Origin: Lachancea mirantina | Lineage: Eukaryota > Ascomycota > Saccharomycetes > Saccharomycetales > Saccharomycetaceae | Direction of reading: 5' to 3' | Length of the DNA: 64,000 bases | NCBI GenBank assembly: GCA_900074745.1 | Contig: LT598465.1 | Span: 744,001 to 808,000, forward strand | Shown: positions 29,131 through 36,554 of the stretch, one piece after another | Position numbering within the stretch: the stretch's first letter is position 1 | Layout: the number at the start of each line of letters is the position of its first letter | The notes under the pieces: model-generated | What the model was told of the DNA's origin: nothing | The model's database searches: none | The model's input: the letters and a program-made list of their open reading frames with translations, nothing else | Position numbers and translations under genes: made by a program

Positions 29131-30591
29131 ATGGACCGGAGGCCAACCCCGGGCTGGGATCCCGTTCACACCCGCATCTTCGACGTCTACGTGCAGGACG
29201 ACGCGGCCGACGGCGACGACGAAGCCGACGTCAACCACCTGGCGATCGTCACCAACGACGACGAGATCGCGCCTTCACATGCGCCGGGCCCGCTCCGCGT
29301 CTCGGCCGCAGCCGCGGCTCCGGACACGGCTCCGGACGCGGCTATTTTTGGCAGCGGCGTGCACGCACTGCCGCCGCACGCGCGGCCCCTGCTCGTAAAC
29401 ACGGGCAGCGGGCACCGGCAGGTGCGCGTGGGCACGGGTTTTCCGCCGCAGCGCGTGCTCGTTAAACAGGAGGAGGACCGCGATCGCCGGCCGGCGCCGC
29501 TGGCGCTGGCGCCGCTGGCGCCGCCGGGTCACGTGCACGTGGCGCCCGGCTCGCTGGTCAACACCGACATATGGCCCACGCCCGTCGAGAACGCGTTTCT
29601 GAGCGCGCTGCGGCTCATTGCCAAGAACGGCACCGCGAAGATCAAGCTGCGCGACCGCAACTACGGCCGCAACGAGCTGATCTCGCTCTACATTCACCAC
29701 CAAACGCGCGAGTGGCGCACCAAGAAGCAGATCTCGTCCCACATCCAGGTCTGGAAGAAGTCCATTCTGAACAAGGTCAAGGCCGATCTCGAGCTCTCTG
29801 CTTACGAAAGCGAGCTGCTCGCGCTCATCGAGCACGGCGCGCCCGCGACCGACCAAAACAGCCGCCAGTTCCATTCGACCTTCTCCGAGATCACAGCCGC
29901 GTACGAGGCGCCCGGCGCAGCGGCCGGCGCTCTGCCGAGCGCGGCTTCTGCGGGACCCACTGCGTGCATGCCCATGCATCTAGACCCGATCGGCGGCAGC
30001 GGCGCGCCGCTGCCGCCGGCCAGTGCGCCCGCGGGCGTGCCTTGCCTGGGCGCCGCGCTAGGCGGATCTCTGGGCGCGCCCTTGGGGGGCGCCCTTGGCG
30101 ACAGCCTCGGCGACGGCCTCGGCGGCTCGCTGAGCGGCTCGCTGAGCAGCGGAGCGCCCCTCCAAATGGCCTCGGAGCTCCACTCCGCCGAGCCCCAGAC
30201 GCCGCTGGAGTACGCGCGTCGGGTGTACGGAAATCTGCAGGCCTACAAGTGCGTGCCTTCGGCCATGCAGGACTACGCCCACATGCGCGGCGGATCGGCG
30301 CCGGACACGGCGCCGGACACCGCACTCGAAACGACGCAAGATGCGTCGTTCCAGAATTCTCCAACAGAGAGAACTCTGCAGGCTGCACGCGAGGTGGCCC
30401 GTCAGCAGCGCGAGCTTATACAGTCCCTGTACACAGTGCCTGCGTCGGGATCGTCGTCGGCTTCGGACCATGCAGGCACGTATCTCGACGCACGTTCTCC
30501 GGAGCAACAGCCCCTCAAAAACTTCAAAACGTTCCAGATCGGGCAAGGCGCGGACGATCTGAACAACAGTACCCCTCAGCGGCCGCGCTAG
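29131..30591 (+). CDS. TEC1: TEA/ATTS-domain transcription factor
   Basis: A 486-residue DNA-binding protein. The TEA domain lies at about residues 146-217 (DIWPTPVENAFLSALRLI, then RNYGRNELISLYI and KKQISSHIQVWKK). In S. cerevisiae, Tec1 works with Ste12 to switch on filamentation and Ty1-linked genes, and YBR083W sits between UBC4 and MIS1 as here. The frame is open upstream only from a GTG, so the ATG at 29131 is the start. The rest is low-complexity Ala/Gly/Pro/Ser, with a Gly-Ser-Leu repeat at about residues 310-345. The gene is very GC-rich, so long open frames on both strands shadow it. A hairpin covers its stop codon. Confidence 0.93.
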   Translation: MDRRPTPGWDPVHTRIFDVYVQDDAADGDDEADVNHLAIVTNDDEIAPSHAPGPLRVSAAAAAPDTAPDAAIFGSGVHALPPHARPLLVNTGSGHRQVRVGTGFPPQRVLVKQEEDRDRRPAPLALAPLAPPGHVHVAPGSLVNTDIWPTPVENAFLSALRLIAKNGTAKIKLRDRNYGRNELISLYIHHQTREWRTKKQISSHIQVWKKSILNKVKADLELSAYESELLALIEHGAPATDQNSRQFHSTFSEITAAYEAPGAAAGALPSAASAGPTACMPMHLDPIGGSGAPLPPASAPAGVPCLGAALGGSLGAPLGGALGDSLGDGLGGSLSGSLSSGAPLQMASELHSAEPQTPLEYARRVYGNLQAYKCVPSAMQDYAHMRGGSAPDTAPDTALETTQDASFQNSPTERTLQAAREVARQQRELIQSLYTVPASGSSSASDHAGTYLDARSPEQQPLKNFKTFQIGQGADDLNNSTPQRPR

Positions 30592-30618
30592 CGCGGCTAG
30601 CGCGCTAGCCGCTGAGGG
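30573..30618. repeat. Nested inverted repeat across the TEC1 stop codon
   Basis: The outer arms CCCTCAGCGG (30573-30582) and CCGCTGAGGG (30609-30618) pair exactly. Inner arms CGCGCTAG and CTAGCGCG form a second stem. The stop codon TAG (30589-30591) lies within the inner arm, so the mRNA would fold at the end of the coding sequence. Confidence 0.8.
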
Positions 30619-30865
30619 CAGATATGACGAGACGGTTTTCGATTTTCTGAACTTGACAACTAATACAGCATAATATAGAACGGAGGTTTGTAACGATTTG
30701 TAATTGTAGCTCACGATAAACATAGACGGGAGAAGGCAGGACAGACTGTAGGGATTGCAGCGAGAGGCGCCCGGGGGTGGTCACGTGACCCCCAGGTCGC
30801 TCATCGCGTTCTACGTGGCGTTTCTTTTTTCGCAGACTGCAAAAAAATGCCACTGTCGATTCCAA

Positions 30866-30932
30866 GTCAGAGTCGAACCTGACTCGAGATGAGCTGCGTG
30901 CCGCCGCTTCCCTTCCTCGTTCACTTTATAAG
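30866..30932 (+). promoter_or_regulatory. MIS1 promoter: TGACTC site and TATA box
   Basis: TGACTC at 30880-30885 is the core bound by Bas1 and Gcn4, which control purine and one-carbon genes in S. cerevisiae. It forms half of an imperfect inverted repeat (AGTCAG ... CTGACT). TTTATAAG at 30925-30932 is a TATA box 65 bp before the ATG. Regulation by these factors is inferred from the motif and the pathway. Confidence 0.5.
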
Positions 30933-30996
30933 GCAGCTCCTTCTTCCGCCCGCCGAGGTCCACTTGACGCCCAGTTTCGCCTGACTACGATCTCCG

Positions 30997-33945
30997 ATGT
31001 TCTCACGAGCCGCCAGAAACGCATCTCTGCTCAGCGCACGCGTCGCGGGCACCGCGCGCCTAGCGCCAACGGAAACATTGCCTCCCCAACTCGGCTTCGC
31101 TCCAAGGCGTCTGAACGCCACCAGATTGTCTCCATACCATACGCTCTCCGGTACCAAAGTCGCCAAAGCGCTTCGGGACGAGGCCTTCAAGGAGATCGAG
31201 ACCATCAAGTCCGAACACCCAGATTTCGAGCCCACGCTCAAGATTTTTCAGGTGGGTTCCAGACCCGACTCCTCCGCGTACGTGCGCATGAAGCTCAAGA
31301 CTTCCAAAGAGAGCGGGGTTCGCTGTCTGGTCGAGAAATTGCCGCAGGACATCTCCGAAGCCGAGCTTCTCAACAAGATCGAAGCTGTCAATGGTGACGA
31401 CTCCATTCACGGTCTGCTCATTCAATTGCCTCTCCCTAAGCATTTGAACGAGACCAAAGTCACCAACGCGGTATTGCACACCAAAGACGTGGACGGATTC
31501 CACCGCTACAACGCCGGCGAGCTCTCCAAAAAGGGCGGCAGCCCCTTTTTCCTGCCTTGCACCCCAAACGGCTGTATCAGACTCTTGGAAGAGGCGAAAG
31601 TTGACTTGAGGGGCAAGAACGCGGTCGTTTTGGGTCGTTCTGACATTGTCGGCACTCCGGTCTCCTCCCTTTTGAAGAACTTGGACGCTACCGTCACCGT
31701 TTGCCACAGTCATACCAAGGACCTGCAACGCATTCTGGCCGAAGCCGATGTGGTAATTGCGGCGTGCGGTAGGCCCAATTACGTTAAGGGAGAATGGTTA
31801 AAAGACGGCGCTGTGGTCATCGATGTGGGCATCAACTACATCCCAGATTCCACCAAGAAAAGCGGCCAGAGACTCGTCGGCGACGTTGATTTTGAATCTG
31901 CCAAGCACAAAGCCTCTTTCATCACCCCGGTGCCTGGCGGAGTTGGCCCAATGACCGTTGCCATGCTTGTTCAAAACGTTCTGCTTGCCGCCAAGAGACA
32001 ACTCACCGACTCTTACAAGCCTGCCAAGATTTCTCCCCTCCCACTCAAGCTTCAATCTCCCGTGCCGTCAGACATTGACATATCCAGAGCCCAAACCCCA
32101 AAGAACATTGGTGTGGTTGCAGAGGAGCTAGGGATTCATGCTAATGAGGTCGAATTATACGGTCATTACAAGGCCAAGCTTTCCTTGGACATTCTTAACA
32201 GATTGAAAGCCAATGAAAACGGTAAGTACGTGCTAGTAGCCGGTATTACTCCTACGCCACTAGGAGAGGGTAAATCTACCACCACGATGGGTCTAGTACA
32301 GGCTCTAACCGCCCATTTGAACAAACCATCGATTGCGAACGTTAGGCAACCATCCATGGGCCCCACTTTTGGTGTCAAGGGTGGTGCTGCCGGTGGTGGG
32401 TATGCCCAGGTCATACCGATGGATGAATTTAACATGCACTTGACTGGTGATATTCATGCAATTTCTGCCGCCAACAACTTGCTTGCCGCTGCAATTGACA
32501 CCAGAATGTTCCACGAATCCACGCAAAAGAAGGACTCCACATTTTTCAATAGATTGGTCCCGAAGAAGAAGGGCGGTCGTCAATTTACCAAGTCCATGTT
32601 GAAGCGCCTCGAAAAGCTGGACATTAGCAAAACAAACCCCGACGACCTAACTCCAGAAGAGATCACCAAATTTGCACGTCTAAATTTGGATCCTACGACG
32701 ATTACTATCAAGAGAGTCGTGGATGTCAATGATAGAATGCTACGTCAAATTACCATCGGACAGGCTCCAACCGAAAAGGGCTTCACTAGATCAACTGGCT
32801 TTGATATCACTGTTGCATCTGAATTGATGGCTATCTTGGCTCTGTCAAGAGATTTGAAGGACATGCGCGCCCGCGTTGGTCGCATTGTCGTCGGTGCAAA
32901 CCAGGACGGCGAGCCCATCACCGTTGAGGATGTTGGATGTGCAGGCGCAATTACGGCGTTATTGAAGGATGCCATTAAGCCCAACTTAATGCAGTCATTA
33001 GAAGGTACCCCTGTAATGGTCCACGCTGGCCCATTTGCAAATATTTCCATCGGCGCGTCCTCCGTCATTGCTGACAGAATCGCTTTGAAGTTGGTAGGTA
33101 AGACAAAGGACTCCAATGCTGAAGCAGGTTATGTCGTTACAGAAGCTGGATTTGACTTCACTATGGGTGGTGAAAGATTCTTCAACATCAAATGTCGTTC
33201 CTCGGGACTACAGCCGGATGCTGTAGTATTGGTGGCTACAGTTAGGGCTCTGAAACTTCACGGGGGTGCTCCGGATGTTAAACCCGGCCAATCTTTACCC
33301 TCTGAATACACGGAAGAGAACGTTGATCTCGTCGCCAAAGGTGTTGCCAATTTGTGCAAGCAAATTTCTAACGCCAAACAGTTTGGTATTCCTGTCGTGG
33401 TCGGAATCAATAGATTTGAATCGGACACCGACGCCGAAATCGAAGTCATCAGAAAAGCCGCCAAAGAAGCCGGTGCCTTTGATGCAGTATCTACGAACCA
33501 CTGGGCTGAAGGTGGTAAAGGCGCTATTGGACTGGCTCACGCGGTTGTCGACGCTACCAAGCAGGCCAAAGACTTCAAGTTTCTCTACGAAGTTGACCAA
33601 TCTGTTGAGGCCAAACTCGAAACGATTGTTCAAAAAATGTACGGTGGTGCCAAGATCGAGATTTCGCCTGAAGCTCAACAGAAAATTGACTTGTATAAAA
33701 AGCAAGGGTTCGGTAATTTGCCGATTTGCATTGCAAAGACCCAATATTCTCTGTCTCATGATGCTTCGCTCAAGAATGTTCCAACCGGTTTTACTTTCCC
33801 TGTTAGAGACGTAAGAGCTTCTATTGGGGCCGGTTATCTATACGCTCTCGCCGCCGAAATTCAAACTATTCCTGGACTTTCGACCTACGCTGGCTACATG
33901 AATGTGGAAGTCAATGATGAAGGTGAGATTGAAGGACTTTTTTAA
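30997..33945 (+). CDS. MIS1: Mitochondrial C1-tetrahydrofolate synthase
   Basis: A 982-residue trifunctional enzyme: methylene-THF dehydrogenase, methenyl-THF cyclohydrolase and formyl-THF synthetase. Residues 1-45 are rich in Arg, Ser and Ala without acids, a mitochondrial presequence; this separates it from cytosolic Ade3. The dehydrogenase/cyclohydrolase part (about 50-335) has SAYVRMK (Tyr95, Lys99), VLGRSDIVGTPV and TPVPGGVGPMT. The synthetase part (about 360-982) has the ATP-binding stretch TPTPLGEGKSTTTMG (418-432). S. cerevisiae Mis1 (YBR084W) has 975 residues and also adjoins TEC1 and RPL19A. The protein supplies formyl-Met-tRNA and one-carbon units inside mitochondria. Confidence 0.97.
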   Translation: MFSRAARNASLLSARVAGTARLAPTETLPPQLGFAPRRLNATRLSPYHTLSGTKVAKALRDEAFKEIETIKSEHPDFEPTLKIFQVGSRPDSSAYVRMKLKTSKESGVRCLVEKLPQDISEAELLNKIEAVNGDDSIHGLLIQLPLPKHLNETKVTNAVLHTKDVDGFHRYNAGELSKKGGSPFFLPCTPNGCIRLLEEAKVDLRGKNAVVLGRSDIVGTPVSSLLKNLDATVTVCHSHTKDLQRILAEADVVIAACGRPNYVKGEWLKDGAVVIDVGINYIPDSTKKSGQRLVGDVDFESAKHKASFITPVPGGVGPMTVAMLVQNVLLAAKRQLTDSYKPAKISPLPLKLQSPVPSDIDISRAQTPKNIGVVAEELGIHANEVELYGHYKAKLSLDILNRLKANENGKYVLVAGITPTPLGEGKSTTTMGLVQALTAHLNKPSIANVRQPSMGPTFGVKGGAAGGGYAQVIPMDEFNMHLTGDIHAISAANNLLAAAIDTRMFHESTQKKDSTFFNRLVPKKKGGRQFTKSMLKRLEKLDISKTNPDDLTPEEITKFARLNLDPTTITIKRVVDVNDRMLRQITIGQAPTEKGFTRSTGFDITVASELMAILALSRDLKDMRARVGRIVVGANQDGEPITVEDVGCAGAITALLKDAIKPNLMQSLEGTPVMVHAGPFANISIGASSVIADRIALKLVGKTKDSNAEAGYVVTEAGFDFTMGGERFFNIKCRSSGLQPDAVVLVATVRALKLHGGAPDVKPGQSLPSEYTEENVDLVAKGVANLCKQISNAKQFGIPVVVGINRFESDTDAEIEVIRKAAKEAGAFDAVSTNHWAEGGKGAIGLAHAVVDATKQAKDFKFLYEVDQSVEAKLETIVQKMYGGAKIEISPEAQQKIDLYKKQGFGNLPICIAKTQYSLSHDASLKNVPTGFTFPVRDVRASIGAGYLYALAAEIQTIPGLSTYAGYMNVEVNDEGEIEGLF

Positions 33946-34605
33946 TTAAATTCGATAGATAACTTATATTAAAGATGTGATATTCTTATCATTTTGAAAA
34001 ATCAAAATTTGAAATATTGTCAACGTCAAAAGCGGCCATCCTAACGAGATCAATGACGATACAGTCACGATGCCTGGTATAATAACGAGTAGAGACGAAT
34101 GGACTATTTCACTGCATCCAAGAGAATGTTTGGCGGGTAACAAACCCAGAAACTCAGTACCCCACCCTCAAAGACATGTTCTTTTCCCACCGATTGTGAA
34201 AGCACAATTTATAGTAGGATCCGAAGAGTACATACCGCTCCTTCACGATGGAATCAAGGACACTGACGAAATGATTTGACGTTAAGATACAAAGTTCGAG
34301 GGCTGGCCCTTGCGCATGTGTATATTTTCATTTAAAGGCGCACATATTCAAATGCGTCTCCGGATTTCTAGGATATGTAGTTTAAAGCATTAGAGAGCAG
34401 TTCGCGATTTAAAGGTATGCGCCCTGGCTAGCATAATCAGGCTTCAAGAAGAGAATCGGAATGCTTTCCGGAGCTAATAATAATACCTTGATAATTACTA
34501 GAGAAAAACCAACGTTCGGTAGGTTTATACTACATAACGGGGGTACAATGAAAACGTAAGAGAAAGAAAATGATGACAGGACTTCCTAAGCTAAAGCTAA
34601 GTCGC
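33946..34605. other. Convergent intergenic, MIS1 / RPL19
   Basis: A 660-bp AT-rich gap between convergent 3' ends. A 69-codon open frame at 34070-34279 begins with ATG but has no recognisable features. I see nothing else. Confidence 0.5.
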
Positions 34606-35496
34606 TTAAGCATCTTCCTTCAACAAAGCTTCTCTCTTTTCGGCAGTTCTTTGAGCTCTTCTTTCACGGGCAGCTCTGTTCTTGGCTCTTCTAGCCTCGG
34701 CCTCTTCCTTCAAAGCTCTTTCACGTTGAGCGTCAGCCTTGGCTTGGATGATGTGCTCAACCAAAGCTCTCTTGTGCTTGAAAGCGTTACCCTTGGCAGC
34801 CTTGTACAAAGAGTGGTATAGATGTCTGTCGATCTTGCCAGCATCACGGTACTTGGCCAACAATCTTCTCAAGACACGCAGTCTTCTGATCCAGACGACT
34901 TGGGAAGGCAAACGAGCCTCCTTGGTACCCTTTCTCTTACCGTAACCAGTGTGACGACCGTTTCTCTTGGATTCAGCCATGATTCTAGTTCTGGATCTAG
35001 AGTGCATTCTGGTTGGCTTCTTAACGATGGTACCGTTCTTGACCAACTTTCTGATTGCATTTCTGGAGTTGGCTTGAGCGATCTCGGAGGTCTCAGATGG
35101 GTCCATCCAGATCTTTCTCTTACCAACACCGACAACAGAAGCGGCAAGTCTCTTTTGAGTACGTAAGTTGGCCCTGTTTTAATGTTAGTGTTTGTTCTTG
35201 TGTAGATGGCCAAGTAACGTGGAGATTTACGTCGTGTGTGCACGTCTCTATTCAGTCCCAATCCATTCTTGATCACTTTGTATCGAACTCAACTCCTGGC
35301 CTCACTGATCCGTCCCACTACACATTCCGTAAGGATCAGGTCTTCCATATATCCCACAATTCGTCCTAGCACATCGCGGTCTTTTCATGTCCAAAAACTC
35401 TAATTCAAGCCTGGAAAACTCCACCGCTAAAAACGCACACACTTTGCTCCACTTCGCATCCATCCTAACCGCTAAATCTCATCAATTCACATACAT
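34606..35496 (-). CDS. RPL19: Ribosomal protein eL19 (intron splits the start codon)
   Basis: A 189-residue 60S subunit protein. Exon 1 is only the two bases AT (35496-35495); exon 2 is 35173-34606 (568 nt) and begins GG CCA.., so splicing itself creates the ATG. Yeast RPL19A and RPL19B have the same two-base first exon. The protein has the expected run [32 protein letters not shown] and [19 protein letters not shown], and a basic-to-acidic tail ending LLKEDA. Codon use is that of highly expressed genes. This one gene corresponds to YBR084C-A and YBL027W, the joint between the two S. cerevisiae segments. Confidence 0.95.
35174..35494 (-). other. RPL19 intron, 321 nt
   Basis: Donor GTATGT (35494-35489) follows AT, branch point CACTAAC (35190-35184) precedes acceptor TTAAAACAG. 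Without splicing there is no correct start, so expression depends fully on intron removal. Confidence 0.9.
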
Positions 35497-36075
35497 TTTG
35501 CTTTGGTTTCTCTACTGATCCTAAATTCAACCAATAACCTCTTCAAAACCTGTAAAGTATGGTCAAAGTTTTTCTTGCAACGCTCGATTCCCTGGGTCTG
35601 CCTCCACGAACCCATCCCTTGCTCTCCATGCTGGGCCCTCGGCCGAGGTAGACAGGGAACCTGGTACCAGCAGCAGCCTCTCCGTCGCTACTGGGCCCAG
35701 CAATCCGAGCCAGGGACTTCCTGCCAGCAGACACGGGCAGGGAGGAGCGTTCCCTACTGCCGCGGTGTGAGCCTAGCGCATGCAGTCACCAGTGGGGGCC
35801 AGCCTAACATGCCATGCGACCTGAAATTTCGGTACCGACGCAAAAAAATGTCACGCGCAGGATATTTCAGAAAAGGCCTCTATAAATCATGTTGAATTCT
35901 TTGAAAATGTATGGGCGGTAGATCTTTGAAGTGTGTGTGGGTGGCTTTCAAAAACACATGACTGCTTTCCCTCAAATCTCATCACATGGTTTATCATGAA
36001 AGACTGAAAATTTTCTGAGATGAGCGCACCCGTCTCATCTCATCTCATCTCATCGCAGAGATCTGGTCGAACACA
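35497..36075. promoter_or_regulatory. Divergent promoter of RPL19 and the YBL028C homologue
   Basis: Two Rap1-like sites read toward RPL19: GCCCATACAT (complement of 35907-35916) and CCACCCACACAC (complement of 35931-35944). On the other side are RRPE GAAAATTTTC (36006-36015), a PAC-like GAGATGAGCG (36017-36026), a four-fold CTCAT repeat and a perfect reversed PAC CTCATCGC (36049-36056). A ribosomal-protein promoter and a ribosome-biogenesis promoter thus stand back to back. Confidence 0.65.
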
Positions 36076-36423
36076 ATGGCCAAATCACTACGTGCCAAGT
36101 CTCAGTTGAAGGCTAAGTCCGTAAAGAGGAAGAACGAGTTCCAAAAAGCTGCCGATGCACGTAGTCAGAGGCTGGCTGAGAAGCTACGTGATGATCTGGT
36201 AAGACAGAAGGTCGAGGAACTAAAGAAGCAGAACAACGGTGCAGAAATTGACGAAACTACATTGGAGGCGCTTGAAAACGGCAGTAAACCTGCTCCTGAT
36301 GCCATGGAAGAAGACTCGAAAAAAGTAAGCACATCGGGGTGGAGAGACGCCAGACATCACACGTACAAGAAAAACAAGAAGCTTGCAAAGTCGCGCAAGA
36401 AGGGTTCTTTCACCAAGTTCTGA
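36076..36423 (+). CDS. Small basic nucleolar protein (YBL028C type, UPF0642)
   Basis: A 115-residue, very basic protein that matches S. cerevisiae YBL028C (about 106 residues), from the N-terminus MAKSLRAKSQLKAKSVKR to the C-terminal STSGWRDARHHTYKK and Lys-rich end. YBL028C is a nucleolar protein linked to 60S ribosome assembly; the exact role is not settled. The middle is a charged helix. The promoter carries RRPE and PAC boxes, which fits that role independently. It is divergent from RPL19, as in S. cerevisiae. The hAT element is inserted 131 bp after its stop codon. Confidence 0.9.
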   Translation: MAKSLRAKSQLKAKSVKRKNEFQKAADARSQRLAEKLRDDLVRQKVEELKKQNNGAEIDETTLEALENGSKPAPDAMEEDSKKVSTSGWRDARHHTYKKNKKLAKSRKKGSFTKF

Positions 36424-36546
36424 GGGTTTAAACCCGCCCTGCGCTGGACCGGGGCATTGTACATTAGCGTATTTCTGTAAGATAACATAAACCGAATCGA
36501 GTTATATACGATAAATGGAGGTCAACATACGGAATGCGTGGCCACC

Positions 36547-36554
36547 ATGTGGCT
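36547..36554. repeat. Left target-site duplication of the hAT element
   Basis: ATGTGGCT, identical to 39391-39398. Confidence 0.93.

Noticed and set aside
29571-30723. Long open frames in other frames and on the opposite strand of TEC1
   Set aside because: They arise because stops are rare at high GC. The TEA domain fixes the real frame.
30862-30890. B-box-like GGTTCGACTC on the minus strand near MIS1
   Set aside because: The stem needs an eight-base loop and no A box is in range. It is better explained as the TGACTC inverted repeat of the MIS1 promoter.
34070-34279. 69-codon open frame between MIS1 and RPL19
   Set aside because: No features, no promoter and no family. Chance length for AT-rich DNA.
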